Assembly: GCA_963805505.1 (NCBI GenBank)
Contig: CAWDUP010000001.1
Location: 186,001-250,000 of the forward strand
DNA from: JANPBY01 sp963805505
Lineage (GTDB): Bacteria > Actinomycetota > Actinomycetes > DATJPE01
Direction: 5' to 3'
DNA: 64,000 nt
Positions 55,300-63,979 of this stretch are shown piece by piece. Both the position numbers and the translations under genes were made by a program. The notes under the pieces were generated by a model. That model worked only from the letters and a program-made list of their open reading frames with translations. It searched no databases and had not been told where the DNA came from. Each line of letters starts with the position of its first letter. Position 1 is the stretch's first letter.

Positions 55300-56773
55300 G
55301 CCCGAGCTCGGCCCGGTGCGGCTGCGGGTGGCTCCGTCGCCGACGGGGGACCCGCATGTCGGCACGGCGTACATGGCGTTGTTCAACCTCGCATTCGTGC
55401 GTCAGCAGGGTGGGCAGTTCCTCCTGCGCATCGAGGACACCGATCGCGCGAGGTATGTCGCCGACAGCGAGCAGCAGGTCTACGACACGTTGCACTGGCT
55501 CGGCCTGGACTGGGACGAGGGTCCGGACAAGGGCGGCCCGTTTGCGCCCTACCGGCAGTCCGAGCGCCTGGCGTCGTATCCGAAGTACGTGGAGCGGCTG
55601 CTCGCGGATGGTCACGCCTATCACTGCTGGTGCACGCCGCAACGATTGTCCGAGATGCGGGAGGCCCAGCAGAAGGCCAAACAAGCAACCGGCTATGACC
55701 GACTGTGCCTGGGCAAGTCGGAGCAGGAACGTGCGCAGCTGCCTGGTTTCAGCGAGCGACCGGTGGTGCGGATGCTGGTGCCCGAGGACGTACCACTGCA
55801 GTTCGTCGATCTGATCCGTGGCGAGGTCGGCGCTCCGCGCCCAGACGACCAGGTCATCGTGAAAGCTGACGGGTTCCCGACCTACCACCTGGCCAGCGTC
55901 GTGGACGACCACGAGATGGGCATCACTCATGTGGTGCGTGGTGAGGAGTGGATCAGCTCGACCCCCAAGCACCTGTTGCTCTATCGCTGGCTGGGCCTCC
56001 AGCCTCCCGCCTTCGCCCATATGCCGCTGCTGCGCAACACCGACAAGTCCAAGATCAGCAAGCGCAAGAATCCCGCTGCCCGACTGACCTGGTTCGCGGG
56101 GGCCGGCTACCTGCCGGAGGCACTGCTGAACTTCTTGGGCCTGATGGGCTATTCCCAGCCCGAAGGCGAGGAAGTCTTCGGCTTCGACGACATGGTGACC
56201 GACTTTGACTGGTCACGCATCAACACGGTCGGTCCGGTCTTCGACCTCGACAAGCTGACCTGGCTCAACGGGCACTACATCCGCTCGTTGTCGGTGGAGG
56301 ACCTGGCCGAGCGGATCATCCAGCATCTGGTCGCGTCGGAAAAATTGCCGACGAGTCCTTCGGCGGAGCAGCGCGACACGGTCATCGCCGCCACCCCCTT
56401 GGTGCAGGAACGCATGGCGCTGCTCACCGAGACCGAGGACATGCTCGGATTCCTTCTCGTCGACGAAGCGTCCTTCACCATCGACCCAGCGGCCGAGGGC
56501 AGCCTTCCAGCAGATGCGGGTTCCACGTTGGCGGTTGCGTACGAGGCTTTGTCTGCGGTGCAGACGTGGGAGACCGTCGAGATCGAGCGGGCACTACGGT
56601 CCAGCCTGGTCGAGAATCTGGGGATCAAGCCGAAGTTCGCTTTCACGCCGGTGCGCGTGGCAGTCACCGGTCGCCGAATCTCACCACCGCTGTTCGAGTC
56701 GATGGAGCTGCTCGGTCGAGACGTCTCGCTGGGCCGGCTGGCGGCCCTCCGCGACCGACTGGTCCCTGCCTGA
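55292..56773 (+). CDS. gltX: Glutamate-tRNA ligase
   Basis: A class I synthetase of 493 residues with the HIGH-type motif VAPSPTGDPHVG and the KMSKS-type motif DKSKISKRKN. It charges tRNA-Glu and, in organisms with gatCAB and no GlnRS, also tRNA-Gln. Directly downstream are the genes for tRNA-Gln and tRNA-Glu, and gatCAB is in the same window, so it is probably non-discriminating. GTG start overlaps the FAH gene. Confidence 0.96.
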   Translation: MAEPELGPVRLRVAPSPTGDPHVGTAYMALFNLAFVRQQGGQFLLRIEDTDRARYVADSEQQVYDTLHWLGLDWDEGPDKGGPFAPYRQSERLASYPKYVERLLADGHAYHCWCTPQRLSEMREAQQKAKQATGYDRLCLGKSEQERAQLPGFSERPVVRMLVPEDVPLQFVDLIRGEVGAPRPDDQVIVKADGFPTYHLASVVDDHEMGITHVVRGEEWISSTPKHLLLYRWLGLQPPAFAHMPLLRNTDKSKISKRKNPAARLTWFAGAGYLPEALLNFLGLMGYSQPEGEEVFGFDDMVTDFDWSRINTVGPVFDLDKLTWLNGHYIRSLSVEDLAERIIQHLVASEKLPTSPSAEQRDTVIAATPLVQERMALLTETEDMLGFLLVDEASFTIDPAAEGSLPADAGSTLAVAYEALSAVQTWETVEIERALRSSLVENLGIKPKFAFTPVRVAVTGRRISPPLFESMELLGRDVSLGRLAALRDRLVPA

Positions 56774-56867
56774 CCACGGAGCCTCGGGCTCGGCGTTTTG
56801 GGGCGCGATCGAAGGCTCCGATAGGATGGTGCTCGTTGCGGCCGGAACATCGAATGGCCGCACCCCT

Positions 56868-56939
56868 TGGGGTATGGGGTAATTGGCAGCCCAACTGATT
56901 CTGGTTCAGTTAGTCTAGGTTCGAGTCCTGGTACCCCAG
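56868..56939 (+). tRNA. tRNA-Gln (anticodon CTG)
   Basis: A full cloverleaf: acceptor TGGGGTA paired with TACCCCA, anticodon stem ACTGA/TCAGT with CTG at 56901-56903, and T loop GGTTCGAGTC. CCA is not encoded. It follows gltX. Confidence 0.95.
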
Positions 56940-57022
56940 CGCACGAGTCGGATCGAGGGCAGGCGGATCGCGTTCGCCGATCCCGTACACTCGTCGAGCG
57001 CTTCGGCGCATCGTTCGGCTAG

Positions 57023-57098
57023 GGCCCCGTTGTGTAGCGGCCTAGCACGCCGCCCTCTCAAGGCGGTAGCGCGGGTTCGAATCCCGTCGGGGCTACCA
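57023..57098 (+). tRNA. tRNA-Glu (anticodon CTC)
   Basis: Acceptor GGCCCCG pairs with CGGGGCT, with G-T at the first pair. Anticodon stem CCGCC/GGCGG encloses CTC at 57057-57059, and the T arm is GCGGGTTCGAATCCCGT. CCA at the end is encoded in the DNA. Confidence 0.95.
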
Positions 57099-57113
57099 CG
57101 TCGGGGTGCCGCG

Positions 57114-57830
57114 TCAGCTGGCGCGGCGCAGCGCCTCGGTGAACGCATTGGCGGCGCCGACGACGGCGGGCGCATGCAGCCGGCCGGGGGTGCGGGTGAG
57201 CCGCTCGATCGGGCCGGAGACGCTGACCGCGGCCACGACCTTCCCCGTTGGTCCGCGAACGGGCGCGGACACCGATGCAACGCCGGCTTCGCGCTCGCCC
57301 ACACTCTGCGACCAGCCGCGCCGACGCACGCCCGACAGGACCGTGGCGGTGAACCTGGCGTAGCGCAGGCCGCGGTGCAGCCGGTCGGGTTCCTCCCAGG
57401 CCAGCAGGATCTGGGCGGCCGAGCCGGCCGTCATGGGCAGGACCGATCCGACCGGAACCGTGTCGCGCAGGCCGGACAGCCGCTCGGCGGCGGCGACGCA
57501 GATCCGGTCGTCGCCTTGCCGACGGTAGAGCTGAGCGCTCTCACCGGTCAGGTCTCGAAGTGCCCCCAGCACTGGACCTGATGCGGCCTGCAACCGGTCC
57601 TCACCGGCTGCCGCCGCCAGCTCGGCGAGACGGGGGCCGAGGACGAAGCGCCCCTGCAGGTCGCGCGAGACCAGGCGGTGATACTCCAGGGCGACGGCCA
57701 GGCGGTGGGCGGTTGGGCGTGCCAGGCCGGTCGCCTGGACCAGACCGGCGAGAGTGGCAGGGCCAGCTTCCAGGGCACCGAGGACGATGGCGGCCTTGTC
57801 AAGGACGCCGACTCCGCTAGTGTTGTCCAT
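57114..57830 (-). CDS. IclR-family transcriptional regulator (NdgR/LtbR-like)
   Basis: A 238-residue regulator with an N-terminal winged helix (GPATLAGLVQATGLARPTAHRLAVAL) and a C-terminal effector domain. Divergent from leuCD with a 50-base gap, it occupies the place of NdgR (Streptomyces) and LtbR (Corynebacterium), which control leuCD and related genes. I chose ATG at 57830 (Met-Asp-Asn-Thr). The frame is open to 57884, but that would overlap the leuC start. A perfect palindrome lies in the gap. The gene symbol is left blank because orthology was not tested. Confidence 0.88.
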   Translation of the reverse strand: MDNTSGVGVLDKAAIVLGALEAGPATLAGLVQATGLARPTAHRLAVALEYHRLVSRDLQGRFVLGPRLAELAAAAGEDRLQAASGPVLGALRDLTGESAQLYRRQGDDRICVAAAERLSGLRDTVPVGSVLPMTAGSAAQILLAWEEPDRLHRGLRYARFTATVLSGVRRRGWSQSVGEREAGVASVSAPVRGPTGKVVAAVSVSGPIERLTRTPGRLHAPAVVGAANAFTEALRRAS

Positions 57831-57844
57831 GGTCTGATACTGCC

Positions 57845-57861
57845 GTCTCGACATTCGAGAC
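57845..57861. promoter_or_regulatory. Palindromic operator in the IclR-leuC gap
   Basis: GTCTCGA and TCGAGAC are perfect inverted arms around CAT. The position, between the divergent regulator and leuC, fits a binding site for the IclR protein, controlling both itself and leuCD. Confidence 0.65.
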
Positions 57862-57882
57862 GCAAGTCTAGGGGTTGCAGTC

Positions 57883-59319
57883 ATGGTGGAGACGACAAAG
57901 ACACCGTCGCGGACGGCAAGGACGCTGTCGGAGAAGGTATGGGAGTCCCACGTCGTACGGCGGGCCGAGGGGGAGCCGGACCTGCTCTACATCGACCTCC
58001 ACCTGGTGCACGAAGTGACAAGTCCGCAGGCCTTCGACGGTCTGCGCGCAGCCGGACGTTCGGTCCGGCGCCCTGATCTCACCCTGGCGACCGAGGACCA
58101 CAACGTTCCCACGATCGATATCGACCAGCCCATCGCCGAGCCGACCTCCCGGGCGCAGGTCGACGCGCTTCGCGCCAACGCGGCGGAGTTCGGGGTGCCG
58201 ATCTACTCCCTCGGCGACGTCGATCAGGGAATCGTGCATGTCGTCGGCCCTCAGCTCGGGCTGACCCAGCCTGGCCTGACGGTCGTGTGTGGAGACTCAC
58301 ACACCGCAACCCACGGCGCCTTTGGAGCTTTGGCGTTCGGCATCGGGACCAGTGAGGTCGAGCACGTGCTCGCAACACAGACGTTGCCCCTGAAGCCGTT
58401 CCGCACGATGGCGGTGACGGTGGACGGCGCACTGCCCGAAGGGGTGAGCGCCAAGGACCTGATCCTGGCCGTCATCGCCAGGATCGGCACCGGTGGAGGA
58501 CAGGGCTACGTCATCGAGTACCGGGGGGAGGCCATCCGGGCGTTGTCGATGGAAGCGCGGATGACGGTCTGCAACATGTCGATCGAGGCAGGGGCCCGAG
58601 CGGGCATGGTTGCGCCCGATGAGGTCACCTTCGACTACCTGCAGGGCCGACCGCACGCCCCTCAGGCAGATCAGTGGGACGAAGCCGTACGACACTGGCG
58701 CACCCTCGTCACTGACGACGACGCCGTCTTCGACCATGAGGTCGTCATCGATGCGAGCGAACTCGCTCCGTTCGTGACCTGGGGCACCAACCCTGGTCAG
58801 GGAGTTCCACTCTCCGGGGTGGTCCCTGCCCCGAGCGACTTCGACGACCCCACGGATCGTGCTGCGGCCGAACGGGCGCTTGAATACATGGATCTTCGAC
58901 CCGGGACCCGCTTGCGCGACATCAGCGTCGACACCGTGTTCGTCGGGTCGTGCACCAACGGTCGGATCGAAGACCTTCGGTCGGCGGCGAAGATCCTCGA
59001 CGGGCGGCAGGTCGCTGACGGTGTCTCGATGCTGGTGGTGCCTGGCTCGGCGCGGGTCAGGCTCGAGGCGGAGGCCGAAGGCCTCGACCAGGTGTTCGTT
59101 GCGGCAGGTGCGCAGTGGCGAAATGCAGGATGCTCGATGTGCATGGGGATGAACCCAGACAAGCTGAGCTCCGGGCAGCGCAGCGCCTCGACGTCGAACC
59201 GCAATTTCGAGGGCCGGCAGGGCAACGGGGCTCGCACCCATCTCGTGTCCCCGGAGGTGGCCGCCGCCACGGCGATCCTGGGACAGCTGGCCGCGCCGGC
59301 CGACCTCACGCCCGCTTGA
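57883..59319 (+). CDS. leuC: 3-isopropylmalate dehydratase large subunit
   Basis: The 478-residue aconitase-family subunit has the [4Fe-4S] cysteines in VFVGSCTNGRIEDL and GCSMCMGMNPDKL. The N-terminal TLSEKVWESHVVRR is typical of the LeuC family. It moves the hydroxyl group of isopropylmalate, and of citramalate in the CimA route, together with LeuD. No ribosome site is obvious before ATG 57883. leuD follows after 48 bases. Confidence 0.96.
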   Translation: MVETTKTPSRTARTLSEKVWESHVVRRAEGEPDLLYIDLHLVHEVTSPQAFDGLRAAGRSVRRPDLTLATEDHNVPTIDIDQPIAEPTSRAQVDALRANAAEFGVPIYSLGDVDQGIVHVVGPQLGLTQPGLTVVCGDSHTATHGAFGALAFGIGTSEVEHVLATQTLPLKPFRTMAVTVDGALPEGVSAKDLILAVIARIGTGGGQGYVIEYRGEAIRALSMEARMTVCNMSIEAGARAGMVAPDEVTFDYLQGRPHAPQADQWDEAVRHWRTLVTDDDAVFDHEVVIDASELAPFVTWGTNPGQGVPLSGVVPAPSDFDDPTDRAAAERALEYMDLRPGTRLRDISVDTVFVGSCTNGRIEDLRSAAKILDGRQVADGVSMLVVPGSARVRLEAEAEGLDQVFVAAGAQWRNAGCSMCMGMNPDKLSSGQRSASTSNRNFEGRQGNGARTHLVSPEVAAATAILGQLAAPADLTPA

Positions 59320-59367
59320 CGCCCTGTGGGGTCCCGACCGACAGCGCGACGACGAGGAGATCAGATC

Positions 59368-59961
59368 GTGGAGAAGTTCACAACGCACACCGGAACCGCC
59401 GTCCCGCTGCGGCGCAGCAACGTCGACACCGACCAGATCATCCCTGGTGAGTTCCTCAAGCGGATCACCCGGCACGGCTACGAGGACGCGTTGTTTGCGG
59501 AGTGGCGCAGCGATCCGAGCTTCATCCTCAACCAGGAAGATCGCGTCGGGGCGTCGATCCTCGTGGCCGGCCCAGAGTTCGGGACCGGGTCATCGCGCGA
59601 GCACGCGGTGTGGGCCTTGTCGGACTATGGCTTCCGCGTGGTCTTGTCGTCCCGCTTCGCCGACATCTTCCGCGGGAACAGCGGCAAGAACGGCTTGCTC
59701 ACCGCCGCCGTCGCGCAGCCGCACATCGAGACCCTCTGGGAGATCATCGAGGCAGATCCGCGCGCGCAGGTCACCGTGGACCTACGGGAGCGAACGGTTT
59801 CCGCGCTCGGTCTCACATGCGACTTCGAGGTGGACGACTACACCCGTTGGCGCCTTCTCGAGGGGTTGGACGACATCGGCATCACCATGGCTTCAGCGCA
59901 GCAGATAGCCGATTTCGAAGCCGCCCGGCCGGCTTTCACTCCTGTCACTACAGCCCGCTGA
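59368..59961 (+). CDS. leuD: 3-isopropylmalate dehydratase small subunit
   Basis: The 197-residue protein has the swivel-domain motif RSNVDTDQIIPGEFLKR and the FGTGSSREHAVWAL loop. GTG at 59368 follows GAGGAGA. It forms the LeuCD heterodimer. Confidence 0.95.
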   Translation: MEKFTTHTGTAVPLRRSNVDTDQIIPGEFLKRITRHGYEDALFAEWRSDPSFILNQEDRVGASILVAGPEFGTGSSREHAVWALSDYGFRVVLSSRFADIFRGNSGKNGLLTAAVAQPHIETLWEIIEADPRAQVTVDLRERTVSALGLTCDFEVDDYTRWRLLEGLDDIGITMASAQQIADFEAARPAFTPVTTAR

Positions 59962-60072
59962 GTCACATCCGAACTGTTTCAATTCCGACGCTTCCGAGCT
60001 CTGCGCACGTAACCGCGGGGTCCAGATCCGGGAAAACGTTGCGACACAACGACAATGCGATCGGTCTGGTAA

Positions 60073-60101
60073 TTGTCTTGCGCCCCCAATGCGTCTACCC
60101 T
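60073..60101 (+). promoter_or_regulatory. Possible hupB promoter
   Basis: TTGTCT and TACCCT are 17 bases apart, about 50 bases before the hupB start. Match to consensus is modest. Confidence 0.35.
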
Positions 60102-60151
60102 TCCCTTCGGTTCGGGCAACGGCCCGACGCCGGACGTCCGGAAGGAAAGCA

Positions 60152-60730
60152 GTGAACAAGAGCGATTTGATCGACAGCATCGCCGACAGGGTCGGTGGCA
60201 AGAAGGCCGCCCAGGAAGCGGTCGACGCGGTCATCGAGACCATCACCCTCGCAGTCGCGCGCGGCGAGAAGGTCGTCATCACCGGCTTCGGCGCATTCGA
60301 GAAGGTTGAGCGAGCGGCTCGCACGGCTCGCAACCCGCGCACCGGAGCTGTCGTGAAGGTGAAGAAGACCTTCGGCGCCAAGTTCCGTCCGGGTGCTGAC
60401 TTGAAGGCCTACGTCACCGGCGCGAAGAAGGCGGCCAAGAAGGCGCCGTCAGCCGCGGCGAGCGCTGCGAAGAAGGCCGTTCCAGGCAAGAAGGCCGCTG
60501 CGAAGGCTCCTGCGAAGAAGGCTCCTGCGAAGAAGGCTCCTGCGAAGAAGGCTCCTGCGAAGAAGGCTCCTGCGAAGAAGGCTCCTGCGAAGAAGGCTCC
60601 TGCGAAGAAGGCTCCTGCGAAGAAGGCTCCTGCGAAGAAGGCTCCTGCGAAGAAGGCTCCTGCGAAGAAGGCTCCTGCCAAGAAGGCTCCGGCCAAGAAG
60701 ACCGCGAAGAAGGCAGCAAAGAAGGCCTGA
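60152..60730 (+). CDS. hupB: DNA-binding protein HU with lysine-rich tail
   Basis: The first 90 residues are HU (NKSDLIDSIADRVG, the DNA arm RTARNPRTGAVVKVKKTFGAKF). About 100 residues of Lys/Ala/Pro repeats follow, with PAKKA units, as in mycobacterial HupB. HU bends and compacts DNA, and the tail adds further binding and acetylation sites. GTG at 60152 follows GAAGGAAAG. The tail is coded by tandem 15-base repeats. A bidirectional hairpin follows. Confidence 0.97.
   Translation: MNKSDLIDSIADRVGGKKAAQEAVDAVIETITLAVARGEKVVITGFGAFEKVERAARTARNPRTGAVVKVKKTFGAKFRPGADLKAYVTGAKKAAKKAPSAAASAAKKAVPGKKAAAKAPAKKAPAKKAPAKKAPAKKAPAKKAPAKKAPAKKAPAKKAPAKKAPAKKAPAKKAPAKKAPAKKTAKKAAKKA
60506..60700 (+). repeat. 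15-bp tandem repeat coding the HU tail
   Basis: Eleven perfect copies of GCTCCTGCGAAGAAG (60506-60670) plus two diverged copies, coding Ala-Pro-Ala-Lys-Lys. Perfect copies imply recent expansion or homogenisation, and the number is likely to differ between strains. Confidence 0.95.
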
Positions 60731-60740
60731 CCTCGCTCTA

Positions 60741-60779
60741 CGACTGGACCGGGATCGCTGGGCGATCCCGGTCCAGTCG
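60741..60779. terminator. Bidirectional terminator between hupB and cold-shock-like gene
   Basis: CGACTGGACCGGGATCG and its exact complement form a 17-pair stem around CTGGG. Both flanking genes point toward it. Confidence 0.88.
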
Positions 60780-60783
60780 CTTG

Positions 60784-60996
60784 TCAGTCGAGGGGAAAAC
60801 CCGCGATCGTGACGACTTCCGCGTTTCCGGCCGCATCCAGTCGAGCCGTGACCCGCTGACCGGGGCGCAGCAACTGAAGACCCGAGCGGTCGAAGGCGCT
60901 CGATCCGAACTCGACAACCTCGCCCCGGTCCGTGAGCAGGTCTCCGGCTCGAGTGTCCGGATCGAAGGAGCGGACGGTTCCGTGCGCCAGTGCCAC
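60784..60996 (-). CDS. Cold-shock-domain-like small protein
   Basis: The 70-residue protein (ALAHGTVRSFDPDTRAGDLL, then DRGEVVEFGSSAFDRSG and LLRPGQRVTARLD) has the spacing of an OB-fold cold-shock domain but lacks the aromatic RNP motif of CspA. I chose GTG at 60996 because a GGGAGG site lies eight bases before it. It converges with hupB. Function not established. Confidence 0.65.
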   Translation of the reverse strand: MALAHGTVRSFDPDTRAGDLLTDRGEVVEFGSSAFDRSGLQLLRPGQRVTARLDAAGNAEVVTIAGFPLD

Positions 60997-61109
60997 CGAA
61001 TGATCCTCCCAGGGATGGGTGGAGTTTCTCGACATGGCTGGCTCACCCAGACAGGATGGGAGACCGAAGTCCAGCGCGGATATCGGTAACCCCAAGGGCG
61101 GGAGCGTGG

Positions 61110-61871
61110 GTGGCGCATCAGAAGGTGGGCTTCTGGTATCGATTCGCCGTCGGCGTCCTGAAGCCGCCGGTCATCGCTTTCACCCGTCGCCGCTGGCTCA
61201 ACCGCGAACTCGTCCCGACCTCGGGCGGATTCATCGTCGCCCCGAACCACACGTCGCACTTCGACCCGCTTGCGGTCGCCCACTACCTCTACGACGCCGG
61301 GCGGCCCCCCCGCTTCCTCGCCAAGGACTCCCTCTTCGATGCCCCGGTCATCGGACCGATCATCGCGCGAGCCGGGCAGATTCCGGTCCACCGCGAGACA
61401 GGCGCAGCCGGCGACGCGATGCGTGACGCGATCGCTGCGGTAAGGGCAGGGGAGTGTGTTGTCTGCTACCCCGAAGGCACCCTGACCCGCGACCCTGGGC
61501 TTTGGCCGATGCGCGGCAAGACCGGCGCTGCCCGCATCGCCTTGGCCACCGGTGCTCCGGTGATCCCCATGGCGCACTGGGGGGCACAGCGGGTCCTGGC
61601 GCCGTACTCGAAGCGTCCACGGCTGATGCCTCGCCAAACCGTCACCGTGACGGTGGGGCCTCCAGTTGACTTGAGCGATCTGATGGACAAGCCCCAAGAC
61701 GCTGACGTCTTGGCTGAGGCCACCGACCGGATCATGGACTCCATCACGGCGCTGGTGGCGGAACTGCGCGATCAGCCTGCTCCTGCGAGCCGGCTGGATC
61801 CCAAGGACGCAGGCCTCCCGGAGATCGGGCGCGCTGAGGTTCACTACGACAAAGAGGATCGGAGCCGCTGA
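61110..61871 (+). CDS. plsC: 1-acyl-sn-glycerol-3-phosphate acyltransferase
   Basis: A 253-residue membrane-associated acyltransferase with the catalytic motif NHTSHFDPLA (HX4D) and YPEGTLTRD (EGT). It makes phosphatidic acid. The start is uncertain: GTG at 61110 gives the family N-terminus. It overlaps gpsA by one base (TGATG), so the two glycerolipid genes are coupled. Confidence 0.88.
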   Translation: MAHQKVGFWYRFAVGVLKPPVIAFTRRRWLNRELVPTSGGFIVAPNHTSHFDPLAVAHYLYDAGRPPRFLAKDSLFDAPVIGPIIARAGQIPVHRETGAAGDAMRDAIAAVRAGECVVCYPEGTLTRDPGLWPMRGKTGAARIALATGAPVIPMAHWGAQRVLAPYSKRPRLMPRQTVTVTVGPPVDLSDLMDKPQDADVLAEATDRIMDSITALVAELRDQPAPASRLDPKDAGLPEIGRAEVHYDKEDRSR

Positions 61872-62872
61872 TGACCAGAGCAGCCGTGATGGGCAGCGGA
61901 TCGTGGGGAACGGCCTACGCGATGGTGCTTGCCGATGCCGGGACAGATGTTGCCCTGTGGGGCAAGGATCTTGCTGTCATCGACGACGTGAACAAGCAGC
62001 ACATCAACGCCAAGTACCACCCAGACATCGAACTGCCCCCGGCGATCTGGGCGACCACCCGTGCTGACGAGGCACTCGCCGACGTCGACGTCGTCGTCCT
62101 CGCCATTCCCTCCCAGGTGCTGCGTGACAACTTGGCACGGTGGCGCGAGCTGGTGCCCTCTCAGGCAATCCTGGTCAGTCTCATGAAAGGCATCGAGCTC
62201 GGGACGACGATGCGGATGAGCGAGGTCATCGCCGAGGTCGCCGACGTCGCGGACGAGCGGGTCGCTGTGGTCTCTGGACCAAACCTCGCGCGTGAGATCG
62301 CGTTGCGGCAACCCGCGGCAACAGTTGTCGCCTGCACTGACGCCGAGGCGGGCCAGCGGCTTCAGGATGCGTCGCTGACGCCGTACTTTCGGCCCTACAC
62401 GAACACCGACGTCATCGGTGTCGAGATTGGCGGGGCCACCAAGAACGTGATCGCGCTGGCCAACGGGATGGCTGTGGGCCTCGGCTACGGCACGAACACC
62501 CAGTCCTCGCTGATCACCCGGGGCCTGGCCGAGAGCGCCCGCCTCGGGGCTGCGCTGGGGGCAGACCCGATGACCTTCGCCGGGCTCGCTGGGATCGGCG
62601 ACCTCGTGGCCACGTGCACCTCCCCACTGTCGCGCAACCGCACGTTCGGGGAGAACCTGGGACGTGGCAGGTCGGTCGAGGAAACCATTGCGCACACCCA
62701 GCAGACCTGCGAAGGCGTGAAGTCATGCCAGTCGATTCTCGACCTCGCGCGCAAGCACGACGTCGATATGCCCTTTACCGAGCAGGTCGTCGAAGTCGTC
62801 CACCACGGCGTCTCGCCGCGCGAGATGCTCGGCCGGCTGATGTCCCGTGAGGCCAAGGCCGAAGGAGTCTGA
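61871..62872 (+). CDS. gpsA: Glycerol-3-phosphate dehydrogenase [NAD(P)+]
   Basis: The 333-residue protein has the dinucleotide motif VMGSGSWGTAYAMVLADAG, the catalytic lysine in GGATKNVIALANGMA, and the terminal domain with SPLSRNRTFGENL. It supplies glycerol-3-phosphate for PlsC and the next acylations. Equivalent to Rv2982c. The stop lies three bases from the convergent PLP gene. Confidence 0.95.
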   Translation: MTRAAVMGSGSWGTAYAMVLADAGTDVALWGKDLAVIDDVNKQHINAKYHPDIELPPAIWATTRADEALADVDVVVLAIPSQVLRDNLARWRELVPSQAILVSLMKGIELGTTMRMSEVIAEVADVADERVAVVSGPNLAREIALRQPAATVVACTDAEAGQRLQDASLTPYFRPYTNTDVIGVEIGGATKNVIALANGMAVGLGYGTNTQSSLITRGLAESARLGAALGADPMTFAGLAGIGDLVATCTSPLSRNRTFGENLGRGRSVEETIAHTQQTCEGVKSCQSILDLARKHDVDMPFTEQVVEVVHHGVSPREMLGRLMSREAKAEGV

Positions 62873-62875
62873 ACC

Positions 62876-63979
62876 TCAGCCCCGCGCCTCCAGCGCCGCG
62901 GCGAGGTCGCTCCACAGGTCTTCAACATCCTCGATCCCCACCGACAGCCGGAGCAGGCCGGGTGGCACCAGTGGGCTCTCACCGGGCCAGCTGCGTCGCC
63001 TCTCGAGTGTGGACTCGACACCGCCCAGGCTGGTCGCGTGCACCCACAGGCGTACGTGTTCGCACACCGCGTCAGCGGCGGCGCCGTCGGCCAGCTCGAT
63101 CGAGAGCATGAACCCGAAGGAGTCCCACTCCCTGGCGGCCACCCGATGCCCCGGATCGTCGGGCAGGCCGGGATAGCGAACTCGGGTGACTGCGGGGTGC
63201 TGGCTGAGCCGGCGAGCAAGTTCACCCGCGGTCGCGGCGGAGCGCTCGTGGCGCAACGGCAGGGTCCGTAGACCGCGCAGAGCGAGCCAGGACTCCAACG
63301 GCCCTGGAATGCTCCCGTTGAGATGTCGTGCCGTGATGAGCTCGTCGGCCACCGACGGCTGGCCACTCACGAGGACACCGAGCAGGACGTCGGAGTGTCC
63401 GGCGAGCTGTTTGGTGGCGCTATGCATGACCAGGTCGGCTCCGAGGGCCAGCGGGCGAACCGCCATGGGTGTCGTGAACGTGTTGTCGACCACGAGGGTC
63501 GCGCCGGCGGCCCGGGCCGCTGCTGACGCTTGGCCAAGATCGGTAACGCCCATCAACGGGTTCGACTCCGTCTCCACCCACACCAGGTCCGCTCCAGAGC
63601 AGGCCTCGGCAACTGCGAGGGAGTCAGTCGTGTCCACGAGGCGGACCGCGAGACGGCCCGAAGAGGCGTGGGCGCTCAGGACGGCGGCTGTGCCGGTGTA
63701 CGGCGTCGCTGGCGCGACGACAACGGCTCCGTGCGGCAGCGGCTCGACGACCGCAGCCAGGGCGGCCATGCCGCTGGGGTAGGCCACGGCATGACCACCC
63801 TCCAATGCGCCGACCGCACTCTCCAGAGCCGCCCAGGTGGGATTGCCCTCGCGCGCATATGCGAGGTCTCCACCCGCATGAAAGGTGGAACTCAGCACGA
63901 CCGGGACGTTCATCGGCGATCCCGGAGTGCTGGCCGGGCGTCCGGCCGTGACGGCCAGGGTCGAGCGGGCAAGGTCCAT
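62876..63979 (-). CDS. Trans-sulfuration PLP enzyme (cystathionine gamma-synthase/lyase family)
   Basis: The 367-residue protein has the PLP lysine in MHSATKQLAGHSDVLLG and the family segments SSTFHAGGDLAYAREGNPTW and LVWVETESNPLMGVTDL. It could be a cystathionine gamma-synthase, gamma-lyase or methionine gamma-lyase; I cannot separate these from sequence. It converges with gpsA and does not belong to an operon in the window. Confidence 0.85.
   Translation of the reverse strand: MDLARSTLAVTAGRPASTPGSPMNVPVVLSSTFHAGGDLAYAREGNPTWAALESAVGALEGGHAVAYPSGMAALAAVVEPLPHGAVVVAPATPYTGTAAVLSAHASSGRLAVRLVDTTDSLAVAEACSGADLVWVETESNPLMGVTDLGQASAAARAAGATLVVDNTFTTPMAVRPLALGADLVMHSATKQLAGHSDVLLGVLVSGQPSVADELITARHLNGSIPGPLESWLALRGLRTLPLRHERSAATAGELARRLSQHPAVTRVRYPGLPDDPGHRVAAREWDSFGFMLSIELADGAAADAVCEHVRLWVHATSLGGVESTLERRRSWPGESPLVPPGLLRLSVGIEDVEDLWSDLAAALEARG

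Noticed and set aside
60506..60700. Repeat array resembling CRISPR
   Set aside because: The units are head-to-tail with no spacers and in frame with hupB.
60409..60719. Antisense Ala/Phe/Gly and Ser/Gln/Glu repeat frames over the HU tail
   Set aside because: They are the complement of the lysine-rich HU repeats, not separate genes.
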